From the NCBI GenBank assembly GCA_033807775.1, contig CM066327.1, positions 93,580,295 to 93,644,294 of the forward strand: a stretch of DNA of 64,000 bases, in the 5' to 3' direction. The DNA comes from Saussurea involucrata. Taxonomy: Eukaryota > Streptophyta > Magnoliopsida > Asterales > Asteraceae. Position numbers and translations under genes: made by a program. The notes below the pieces were generated by a model. That model searched no databases and was not told the DNA's origin. It saw nothing but the letters and a program-made list of their open reading frames with translations. Shown one piece after another: positions 19,966-30,661 of this stretch (position 1 is its first letter; every line of letters starts with the position of its first letter).

Positions 19966-21471
19966 ATGACAAATACAAATAATTTCTTTACTACTGGTTC
20001 TCTCACTAAACCTCCTACTCTCCTTCGAGATGAGTATCCTCAGTGGAAAATAAGAATGGTCCATTTTTTCGAGGGCACTGAAAGAAATCTAGTACAATAT
20101 CTGTACAATCCTCCTCCTATTCCCATGACAGTAGTACCTCGTGTACCTGCTACTGCTGAATCTGCCGAAATCCCCGAACATCAAAAACCAAAGCCAAAAG
20201 GGGAGTGGTCAACCGAAGATAAAGCAGAAGATGAAGTTGCTCAGAAAACCAAGAGGACATTAATTATGGCAATACCCAACGAACTCTTTCAATCCTTGGA
20301 TTCATGTGAAACAGCGCATGATCTGTGGAAAGAACTGGAAAGACAGTTGGAAGGAGGTGCTAAAACACAAAAAAACCGAAGAGCACAGTACATCAATGAA
20401 TATCATGCATTCAGAGCCTCTGCAACAGAATCTCTGCAAACAACATACGACAGATTCAACTCTCTAATCAACAAGTGCAGAAAATCAGGCATTGACAGAA
20501 CTTCTGAGGAAAACAATGTCATGTTTTTAAAAAGTCTAAATGAAGAATGGCTCCAGCTGTCTATGTCCCTACAGACAAATCAGGATCTAGACACCTGGAC
20601 TCTCTCTGATCTTTACGGAACATTAGCCGCACAAGAACCTCAGATAGCACAGGCTAAAACACTAACCATTGCACCATATGCATTGGTTAGTAAAACTAAA
20701 GAGGATGCACAGAGACCAAGAAATGATAAAGCCACAGAGGAGAAGAAGAAGGAGAAGAAGAAGAAGATGGTGATAATTGACAGTGAAGAAGAAGAGCAAG
20801 CAGAAAAGGAAATAACTCTTGCGTCACTAGCTAAATCTTTAGCTCTATTGACAAAAGAGTTCAGAGGAAACAGAAGAGGTTCCGGAAATGAAAGATATGA
20901 TACAGACAACCAGGATGACAGAAGAGACAACAGAAGAGATGACAGAAGAGGAGAAGAATCAAGTAGCCGACAGAGGTCAAGCGATAGAAATTACAGAGGG
21001 AATGACCGACAGAGGTCAGATGACTCGGTAAGCCACATGCAGCAAGAATGCTACAAGTGCGGCAAACCTGGTCACTATGCAAATGAATGTAGATCAGAGA
21101 AAGGCGGAGACCTACAGAAGTCCAATGATCGAACAGGAAACACTCCTCAAGGGTGTTTTAACTGCGGAAAACCAGACCATTTTGCGAATGAATGCAGAAG
21201 CAGATCAAATCGCCCACAGAGGGACTCTGCTTTCTACAAAAAGAAAGCCGAATATTATGCTCAAAAATCCTTAATGGCAAAAGGACATTCTGAGGAGAAC
21301 ACAGAAGACTTCCAGTCAGACTCTACTTCTGACGATGAACATACCGCCAATGCCCTCTTCTGTGGCATGGTAGAAGTCGACTCCTGCACTGACTCTGAGG
21401 TATCTACTTCAAATTCCAACTCTTGTATTACCTCTGTAGATGATAATACACTTAGAATTAACATTAAATAA
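19966..21471 (+). CDS. gag: CopB1 Gag, N-terminal part with two zinc knuckles
   Basis: A 501-codon open frame. Residues 1-45 carry the copia Gag N-terminus (GSLTKPPTLLRDEYPQWKIRM), followed by the UBN2-type helical domain to about residue 230, then a Lys/Glu-rich and an Arg/Asp-rich linker. Two adjacent CCHC knuckles follow, near residue 361 (CYKCGKPGHYANEC) and residue 395 (CFNCGKPDHFANEC), and an acidic tail. The ATG at 19966 lies 170 bp after the primer site. The frame stops early at TAA 21469-21471: the sibling CopB2 and CopA continue as a longer Gag, and matching helical sequence continues here in another frame. The RNA-binding part is thus intact but the C-terminal third is disconnected. 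Confidence 0.85.
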   Translation: MTNTNNFFTTGSLTKPPTLLRDEYPQWKIRMVHFFEGTERNLVQYLYNPPPIPMTVVPRVPATAESAEIPEHQKPKPKGEWSTEDKAEDEVAQKTKRTLIMAIPNELFQSLDSCETAHDLWKELERQLEGGAKTQKNRRAQYINEYHAFRASATESLQTTYDRFNSLINKCRKSGIDRTSEENNVMFLKSLNEEWLQLSMSLQTNQDLDTWTLSDLYGTLAAQEPQIAQAKTLTIAPYALVSKTKEDAQRPRNDKATEEKKKEKKKKMVIIDSEEEEQAEKEITLASLAKSLALLTKEFRGNRRGSGNERYDTDNQDDRRDNRRDDRRGEESSSRQRSSDRNYRGNDRQRSDDSVSHMQQECYKCGKPGHYANECRSEKGGDLQKSNDRTGNTPQGCFNCGKPDHFANECRSRSNRPQRDSAFYKKKAEYYAQKSLMAKGHSEENTEDFQSDSTSDDEHTANALFCGMVEVDSCTDSEVSTSNSNSCITSVDDNTLRINIK

Positions 21472-23121
21472 TTGAACTAAAAGAGATAAATCAAAGTATT
21501 CAGAAAAGACTCACTTTCAATGAGAGAGAATTACGGCTTCTCACTCAAGAAAAAACAAAGATTTTTGAGGAAAAAGAGAGAATAGAAAAGAAATGGAACA
21601 AAACTCTAGATCCTTTAAAAAACAAATTTCTGAATTAACCAATACTTTAAAAGATAAAACAAAAGAACTTTCAGTTTCAAGGAGCGAAACTACTGACATA
21701 AGAGCTCTTAAAGAATACTTTCAAAGAGAAAGAGAGGTATTATGGCAAGATTTACTCAGAAGAGAAGTTTTGCTTAAAAACTATAAAGATGCACAGAAAG
21801 TTTATGAAAAAATAAACTCACAAATAGGGAGACGAGGTATAGGGTATGATGATATCACCCTAGGTGTTGAAGGCAAAAGAAACAAACCTCTGTCCTCGTT
21901 ATTTGTGATTGGAAAAACAAACAAACCAGATTTTCCAAATCTAATCTCTGTAAGCAAACGGGCGAAAATCTCTGTGGAACTTTACTTGAAGAAACATAAG
22001 AAGATGATTAACGTGTGGTTTGAAAACACAGACTCATCATCTTCAACCTCTGTCAATAGAGGTATCAAAACAAAGAAATATCTGAAAACACAAGATCAGA
22101 TTGGTATCTTCAAGTTTGGTAAACCAGAGACCCAAACACAGGTTGCTTTTGTCTGTTTGATAAACGTTGAAAAGAAGTTATCAGCAGAAGCTCCTGAGTT
22201 TAAACCCATTTTTTCAGAAGAAAACTTTAAAAACTTAATTGAAAAAGAATTTTGGAAATATGGAAATCAAGCGTTTTAGAAAAATTCTGTACATCTTCTA
22301 TAGATAAATCTCTCACTGAAGAAATCTTATTAGAAACCTCTGCAATCTATGAAAACTATTCTACAGAGGAAGAAAGCTTGTATGATGCATGTTCGGAAAA
22401 TTCAACCTCTATTGAAAGAATTGACTCAACCTCTGTATACGAGGACGACTCATCTTCTGACGATTCAGAGACAGATGTTACATCTGGGATAACTCTCTAT
22501 GACACAGAGGATGTTAAATACTCCTCTGAAGTTCCTCACAGAACTATTTCTCCAAAAGAGAAACTCACAGAGATTCCAATCTGCCAAGATTTTCTAAATT
22601 TGAATCTACATGTCAAAACCTCTGCTGAGCTTAAAATGTTACAGAAGACCTCTATTGATCCTATAAGTTCTAGATTTTCAAAACCCAAGGTTAATAAATC
22701 TTTTTCTTCTGTGACAGTGATAAAGGAAGCTCACCACAGAAGCAACCCATAGAAGGCAGGTCCTAAACAGAGCTTTTGCAAACAACATTCGAGTATTCAT
22801 AGATCTTCTAGTAATAGGAAATCTAATGTAAAGAAAGAATGTAATGCCTCTGTGGCTGAGTTTAAAAAGTTCAATGAAATGTTCAAACAAACTACATCTC
22901 ATATTCAATATTGTCACTGCTTTGATCTTATGTCTAAACTTAATAATCATTTTTCAAATCAAGACGGTCTACTCTCTACGCCAATTCAAAAGTCAAATCC
23001 CACAAAGAAACAATCTGACTTTTCTGCAGAAAACAAAATGTATTTCAAGAATGCCAAAGCAAACTTGAAAAACTCTAACAATATTGGACCCATATGGATA
23101 TGGGTACCTAAATCTCTGTGA
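21472..23121 (+). pseudogene. gag: CopB1 Gag C-terminal part, frameshifted
   Basis: Continues Gag in shifting frames: a helical, Lys/Glu-rich coiled coil (open 21593-22279), an acidic Ser/Glu-rich piece (22252-22752) and a tail (22852-23121) ending IWIWVPKSL before TGA. The CopB2 complement 51390-53026 has the same three pieces. At least two frame changes are needed, near 21460 and near 21610, plus one near 22250. The WVPK ending marks the gag-pol boundary and is followed by the acceptor-like TGATTGTCCTGCAG. Confidence 0.75.
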
Positions 23122-26100
23122 TTGTCCTGCAGAAGAAGTATGTGCCAATCTGGTATCTAGACTCCGGATGCTCAAGGCACATGACTGGTGACAGAAGTGC
23201 ACTATCCACGTACAAAGAAACACAAGATGGTGGATCTGTGACTTTTGGAGACAAAAAGAAAGGACACATAAAAGGCTATGGAGTCATAAGGAAAGAAGAC
23301 GTTTCTGTATACAAAGTTGCATATGTGGATGGCCTTAAGCACAACCTACTCAGTGTAAGTCAACTTTGTGATACAGGATTCAATGTGTTGTTCAAAAGAA
23401 CTTTCTGCTCTCTACAAAGTGAAGAAACAAGTATGGAACTTCTGCGAGCTGAAAGAATAGGTGATCTATATCTAATGAACTTCAACTCAAAGAACAAGGA
23501 CAAAGTTTGCCTTGTTGCCTGCAAAAGTGAAGAAGCCTGGTTATGGCACAACAGGTTCTGTCACTTGAATTTTCACACATTGGAAAAACTGGTCAAACTT
23601 GATCTAGTTAAAGGTTTGCCAAATGTTAAATTCAATAAGGATCATTTATGTTCTGCCTGTGAGATGGGAAAACTCAAAAGAGCTTCCCACAAAGGCAAAA
23701 CAGATGTGTCTTGCACCAGGCCTCTGTACATGCTTCATGTCGACCTCTGCGGTCCCATTGCAATACAGAGCCTAGGTGGCAAGAAATATATACTTGTCTT
23801 AGTTGATAAGTATTCACGTTTCACATGGGTTGAATTTATCAGAAAGAAATCAGATGTTCCAATTATATTGATAAATCTAATGAAAAGAATCCAAGTTCTT
23901 TATGACTGCAAAATACAGAAGTTAAGAAGTGACAACGGCACAGAATTCAAAAACTGTGTCATTGAAACTTATCTTTCAACAGAAGGAATTTCACAGAACT
24001 TCTCTGCAGCTCGCACTCCACAACAGAACGGTGTTGTCGAAAGAAAGAATCGAACACTTGTGGAAGCCGCAAGAACTATGATGTCAGCATGCGGATTATC
24101 AATGAACTTTTGGGCAGAAGCAATTTGTACTGCGTGTTATACTCAAAATCGATCAACCATTGTGAAAAGACACCTCAAGGCGCCTTACGAATTGCTTAAC
24201 AAACGGCGGCCAAACATCAAAATTTTCCATGTATTCGGATGCAAATGCTTCGTCTTAAACGACAGAGATTCAAGAGGAAAGTTTGATGTAAAAGCAGATG
24301 AAGACAAATTCATTGGATACTCTGCCACTTCCAAAGCCTACAGAACATTCCTTACAAAGTCTCACAAGATTGTAGAAAGCATCAATGTTTCTTTTGATGA
24401 TTCATTCCAAATGACTTCTGAGCAAATAAGTTCAGAACTCGGAATTAAAGGGAAATTCTCTGACATCTCAAGAACAAAAGAAGATTTGAATCTTCAATTT
24501 TTGGAGATGTTCCACAATGACATTGATCCTTCTGTCGGAACCATCAGAGTTTCTGAAGAACCATCCTCTGTCGGACAAAATCCTACATGTATGACTCTAA
24601 CTGGTCCAAATAATGCTTCATCTTCTTCTATAAATACTACAGATGCAATTGCCGAAGCAGAAGAAAGTGCAGAAGATGAAACATCAAGAAAAACGACCAC
24701 AGAAGCTGCACAAACCACAGAAGAACCAATTACAGAGGAGATCGAGGACACAGACTATACATCCTCAGAGGAACAAACTCCACCACCACTCGTACCAATC
24801 ATTCCACAAACGGTAGAATCAACTACCAAGGCACGAAGAACATCAGAGGCTGCACAAGAAGAAACACAAGAAGCCTCTGAAGAAAGTTTTGATGACATTG
24901 ATGATCATCTTCCACGCACAACTCAGTGGACAAAAAGCCATCCTCCAAGCCAAATAATTGGATAACCTTCTGACTCAGTAAAAACAAGGTCTGCCACTGC
25001 TAATTTTTGTTTCTTTACAAATTTTATTAGTGTTATAGAACCAAAGAAGATTTCTGAAGCCCTAGATGACCCAAACTGGGTAGACGCCATGCAAGAAGAA
25101 CTTCTGCAATTTGAGCGTAACAGAGTATGGACTTTAGTATCTCTGCCAAGAGGGAAACAGGCCATTGGGACTAAATGGGTCTACAGAAACAAGAAGGATG
25201 AAGATGGAGTGGTCGTCAGAAACAAAGCAAGATTAGTAGCAAAAGGATATAGACAAGAAGAAGGCATAGACTACGATGAGACTTTTGCCCCTGTCGCACG
25301 TCTCGAAGCAATAAGAATATTCTTAGCCTTCGCAGCCCACAGAGGTTTTAAAGTCTATCAGATGGACGTAAAATCAGCTTTTCTAAACGGTGAAATCCAA
25401 GAAGAGGTTTACGTAAATCAGCCACCAGGTTTTGAAAGCTCAAAGTTTCCAAGGCATGTATACTACCTTGAAAAGGCTCTATACGGACTGAAACAGGCTC
25501 CAAGAGCATGGTACGAACGACTTTCTACCTTCCTTCTAGTCAATGGCTACAACAGAGGTACAACAGATACTACCTTATTCTATAAACGCAAAAATAGTGA
25601 GATAATGCTTGTACAAATATACGTAGATGACATAATTTTTGGGTCTACAAATTCAGAATAGTGCAAAATTTTTGAAAAACTCATGCAGAGTGAGTTTGAA
25701 ATGAGTATGATGGGAAAATTAACATTCTTCCTCGGACTTCAAGTCAAACAATCTTCAGAGGGAATTTTTATAAATCAAGCCAAATATGTCTCTGACATAC
25801 TTTTAAAATATAATCTCTCTGATACCTCTGCAATGAAGACTCCAATGGCCACTAGAAATAAGTTATTCTTAGATCCAAATGGTATTTCTGTAGAATGTAC
25901 TCTCTACAGAGGCATGATTGGATCTCTGTTATACTTAACAGCAAGCAGACCTGACATTATGCATGCCACATGTCTTTGTGCACGTTATCAAGCTAATCCA
26001 AAGAAATCACATTATGATGCAGTAAAGAGAATCTTTAGATACCTGAAGGGGACCAACAATCTTGGTCTCTGGTATCCACAGAACTCTGGTTTTAGTCTTA

Positions 26101-26564
26101 AAGCTTATACAGATTCAGACTATGGAGGATGCATGCTCGACAGAAAGAGTACCTCTGGGAGTTGTCAATTCCTAGGTGGTAAACTAGTCAGTTGGACCTC
26201 CAAGAAGCAGAATTGTGTCTCCACATCCACTGCAGAAGCTGAATACGTTGTTGCCGCTAGCTGTTGTTCTCAGGTTCTATGGATGAAGACTCAGCTAAAA
26301 GACTACGACCACATTATGTTCAAAATACCCATCTTCTGTGATTCCAAAAGTGCTATTGCTATCTCTGCCAACCCTGTGCAACACTAAAAAACCAAGCATA
26401 TCGATATAAGGTATCATTTCTTGAAACATCATGTTGAATACGGTACAATCGAAATGCATTTCGTGCCCACAGAGTATCAACTCGCTGACTTATTCACCAA
26501 AGCATTAGACGAGAAAAGATTCAACTTCTTGGTGGGTAAGTTAGGAATGATTAACATGGTGTGA
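23118..26564 (+). pseudogene. pol: CopB1 Pol polyprotein, three in-frame stops
   Basis: One uninterrupted frame of about 1,149 codons apart from three stops (24963-24965, 25659-25661, 26385-26387). Domains: protease (LDSGCSRHMTGD, near 23158); HHCC zinc region (WLWHNRFCHLNF to CSACEMGK, 23540-23670); integrase DDE (HVDLCGP, SDNGTEF, VVERKNR, 23730-24080); RT from about 25080 with YVDD at 25621-25632; RNase H (YTDSDY, AEAEYV, CDSKSA) to the end. The first stop lies in the integrase-RT linker, the second just after the RT YVDD box, where CopB2 has glutamine. The third replaces a serine conserved in CopA and CopC and is shared with CopB2. The frame is shifted by -1 relative to the end of gag. 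Confidence 0.9.
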
Positions 26565-27706
26565 AAATCCTCTGTAAGTATAGCTTTATCTTCTGTAAAT
26601 AAGTATAAATATCTATTATTACTAAGTTATTGCGTTGATAAATTTATTTCAGTTTATATTTTTTTATATATATAAAATAAATTGTTTACAGAGCCTCTGT
26701 GGGTCTGCTCAGATCTTCTGATAACCCTTACAGAACCTCTGGTAAACATAATATATGCTCAATACAAATCTTACCATTCTTTGAACCAAGCATAGATCAA
26801 GGGGGAGAAAAAGGAAAATTTTTGATCTACATAAGCGATTAGATCAAGGGGGAGCAAAAGGGACCCTGAAATGATCTACAGAGGTAAATCCTTCAAAGGA
26901 AAGCCAAAGAAGAATGTCGATAATTCTCCATCGACAGAAGAAAGACAAAACTGCCGAGAACAGAAGAACCAAAAGGTATGTCTCTCGCACGAAAGGTTTT
27001 TAGAAAACAGTTTTATAGGACAAGAATTGTCAAATATGTCCTAAATATACTATGAATAACATTTCAAAAATCAAAAGTTCAAAAGGTTTAACAAAATTTG
27101 AAATAGGAGAAATTTAAGGTCATAGAGCTTCTGCTGAGCTCAACAGAGCTTCTGCAGGAAATATGCTCTGTGATCACAAATTAACCTTCTGTCGATCTTT
27201 TGGATTGTTATCTCGGAAACCGACAACACACACCATGACCTTCTCGAACAAAACGTTTATCAAAATAGTTTTCTCGGACACCAACCTTCAAAAATGTGCG
27301 AAAAACATCTCTTAACACAGATCAAAAATTGGATGATCAGAAAGTTAATAGAATTCAAGCTATAAGATTTTTTCTCTCATAGAGCTTCTGCTGGCTCTCG
27401 CAGAGCTTCTGCAAGTTCCATCAGAGCTACAAAACCTCTGTGAGTAAAATTTCTTGACAAAATCCTATTGATCCTCTCCAATGTCTTTACAAACGTTTTC
27501 GTTCAAAGAAGAACCTTCAGAGTCATGACAACAATGAGATATATGAGAAAAGGTTAAAACTCAAGATTTTCAAAATCACAGAGCTTCTGTAAAACACAAA
27601 AGTTCTGCCATTTTGTTATCAGTGGTAATATCGGTTACTGTTACTGCGAGTGAAACTCATATGGCTAAAATCAACCTCACGCGCCTAGCATTAATGGGCC
27701 GCGCAC
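26565..27706 (+). other. CopB1 post-pol spacer with two extra polypurine tracts
   Basis: Non-coding. Two AAGGGGGAG tracts occur at 26799-26808 and 26846-26854, away from the LTR. CopB2 has the same pair (complement near 47643 and 47694), and multiple purine tracts after pol are a reported Sirevirus trait. Many CAGAGG, CCTCTG and AGCTTCTG words are present, along with blocks that recur with changes in CopB2 (complement 46900-47650). Confidence 0.65.
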
Positions 27707-27881
27707 GACGTCCTGTCATATTCTGACAAGGCCTACGTGTCCCATTTTCATTGGGCGTACATGGAACGTTTTTATTTGGAAAGTTGAACCCGCCGCTCAA
27801 ACTCGAGTGCGGATTCCAAACTTTAATCCATTGCCATATATTTTACTCTTTCGAATTCTACCGTTTTACCATCCTATAAAA
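27707..27881 (+). promoter_or_regulatory. Putative internal promoter for the CopB1 additional ORF
   Basis: GACGTC at 27707-27712 (preceded by TGGGCC), TACGTGTC at 27734-27741 and TATAAAA at 27875-27881, 105 bp before the ATG at 27980. The same order occurs in CopA, CopB2 and CopC. Inferred from layout. Confidence 0.5.
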
Positions 27882-27979
27882 ACAAAGCTTACCCTCTCAT
27901 AAAACATTTTACAAACTCTTATCTTCTTCTCCGGCGAAACCCTGCAAAAAGCTTGCAAAAATCTTATTCTTAAAATCAA

Positions 27980-30661
27980 ATGGCTTCATCTTCTCGACCT
28001 ACATTCTCTGAACTCTCTCCGGCGAACTCACCGGAACACTCCCCTGCACATTCAGAACATTCTGAAAACCCCAGCCTTGCAAGAAATATTGAACAACAAG
28101 ATTCCGGGGACTCAGCAGACTTTGCTCCGACGACACACTTGCAAAACTTTATAGCAAAGGATCATTTCGAAGCCATTCTACCTATCAAATCCAACAACTG
28201 CTATTTGGTCCCCTCACCCACTACTTTCGGCGAAGCCCATGCCATACTTCTGAACATCATGGAGAATCATGTCCTCTTCCCTCTACTATCAAGAACCCCG
28301 AACAAAATTCCAGTCCGTTATTTGAACCAATTTTGGCAAAGCTGCCGATTTGATAAAGAAGATTCTCTTATCAGAGGGTACATTTCAAGACCTGATAAAT
28401 CTGAGCATCTTGAAATCAAGTTCAAAAGAACAATGTTCTCACTTGAATTCAACCTACCAACAAGGGGTCTTCTGGGATTGAAGAGTTATGCAGAGCAACC
28501 AACAGACGAAGAGCTCTGTCGATTCGTGGAAATGCTTGGGTACAACACCCAACTACGGAAGAGAAATGACTTCCGCAGAGGCCGATTACCACCTCTGTGG
28601 AACACTTTGTTCTCTATTCTTAACAGATGCCTTACAGGAAAGATAGGCAGTATTGACCAGAACTCACATCAAATCTTGAGCATCATGTATGGGGTTTACT
28701 ATGATCTTCCACTAGATTATGCGACCATAATGATGCAAGAGATCATAAACACCATCGACAGAAAGAACAACTCGAAAAGGGTCAAAGAGAATGATCCCAA
28801 CTTTCTACCACCTCTGCAATTCCAAAGAATATTAGGAGTACTGTTCGAACCTCTGCTGCTAATCCAAAATTGGCCAATGGAAGGGCCAACTCCCAAACAG
28901 TTCCCGATGAACAAGAATACCCCCACTGATCATGCTGATGGCTACTCACACTGCAGACCTCTGTCAAAGAAGCTTCTGCAATACGCATCGAATAAATCCC
29001 TTAAGAAAGAGTATATACGCGATCATAGAACTCCTAAACCGAGTCCTATGACACCCCCGCGTTTAGGTGTCCCCCTAGGAACAATGATAGCAAAACCTCT
29101 TTCCACTCAAGAAGAAAAGGATCAGAAGTTAGCAAAGCACATGGCTATTCAACTCAGCTTTATAGCCAAACGTGCAGAACTAATGGGAAAGAAGTCTTCA
29201 TCAAGAACCTCTGCATCTACTCCAAAAGCTAAGAAGAGGAAAACTGCAGAAGGCACCTCAACAAGCGCTGCAGAAGATCAACCCTCACCTCCTCATGCCA
29301 CAGAAATCGGCTCCTCTGCTCCTCCCTCCTCCCCAAAAATGAAGAAGAAAAGATCAAAATCAACAGAAGAAGGGGCACCAAATCCTAAGAGGAGGAAAAC
29401 CAAAAAGAGGCATGGTAAATCACTTGCAAAGTTGGTAACCATTGCAGAAGAGGAAACTGCTGAAGAAGAAGTTGCAGAAGAAGAAATGGCTACAGAAAGG
29501 TATCAATCACCCTATCAATCTCCAGATAGATTTGCTCACCAAGGAGACCTGAACGACTTCTTACAGAACCCTGAAATTGCCAACACCCTAAATACAGCAG
29601 GGTGGACGGCACAACCTCTCGACCACCACTCTCCAGAAGAACAAGATTTCTTCATTTCTGGCATTGACACACATCTGCAAGAAGATGACACAACACCCAG
29701 AAATCAACCAGCCGAAACCCCTGTTATTTTACAAAACCCTTTCATTCAAGGATTGGATGTCCACAGAAGAAGTCCAAATCCAGCTTCAGAAGAAATAGAA
29801 CAAACTGAATGGAACAGAGGTGAAATTACAGAGGCTTCTGAGAACATGATGGAAGAAGAGAAAGAAAAAGGGACCGAAGTTGTACAAAAAGAGGGAATAG
29901 CAACAACGGAGACAGAAATAGAGATCTTAGAGACAGATTCAGATGAAGAAGAAGCTGTCTGGATACGTAAGGGTCTTTATCATCCACATGTCATGAGATT
30001 ATTTGGATCTCATCAAATGTATGACCTCTTACGACCAGAGCAAGGAACTTCCACAGAACTTAGGGAAGAAGCACCAAGCCATAGGATAGTTACAGAGGAT
30101 GATATGATAGAAAATGAAGTAGTTCTTGGATGCTTAACAGAGGAAGAAGCAAGAAAAGATGCCTGGATAAATAGAGGCACACAACCAAAACCAACTCCCA
30201 GTGCAACCCATATTTCTAACTCCGCAGGTCTAGTTGCAGAAGGAGTTATTGAAAAAGAGCAGCACAGCTCGATCCTAACCCAACCCATCCAGCCAGAGGT
30301 TACTCTTTCAACCTCTGTGCCCACAGAAACCGGGGAATCCATTCCTAGGGAGTCTCCTCAAAGAGACTCAACTATTGTTCGTGATCAGTCGCCCCAGATC
30401 ACCCTAGAACACCCTACAGAAGAATTCGTTTCCTCTGCCACGCACACATTAGGACCAAAACTTCTTTCAGAGAGAAGTAGTGAGCACATAGACGAAGAGA
30501 CTCTAGACAAGTCTCCCAGTCAACAGAAGGACATTCCAATAACCACCTCTGGAGTGGATTTGGAAACTGTTCTTCACAGAACTTCTGTAGAGATCGAAAC
30601 TCAGGTTTCTTCTCGAGGATCAGAAGGAAATCCTTCCACCCCATCGTACAAACAAGGGTGA
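27980..30661 (+). pseudogene. CopB1 additional ORF, N-terminal half
   Basis: An 893-codon open frame from an ATG in good context. Residues of about 45-300 form the conserved N-terminal domain: YLNQFWQSCRF, LPTRGLLGLK, then PPLWNTLFSILNRCLTGK and LPLDYATIMMQE. These align with PPIWACFFNIINKCLSGK and YDYASILWED of CopC. Residues 400-500 hold basic clusters of nuclear-signal type (KAKKRK, KMKKKRSK, NPKRRKTKKRHGK) between Glu-rich stretches. The rest is acidic, Ser/Thr/Glu-rich linker with no membrane helix or signal peptide. It stops at TGA 30659-30661. Alignment with CopB2 shows one continuous frame there, so a single-base deletion near 30640 has split the CopB1 gene. Molecular function unknown; I infer a nuclear protein. 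Confidence 0.75.

Noticed and set aside
30658..30661. Overlapping stop/start as a translational coupling of two genes in CopB1
   Set aside because: The downstream frame opens with GTG, not ATG, and the sibling copy shows one continuous frame; it is a frameshift.
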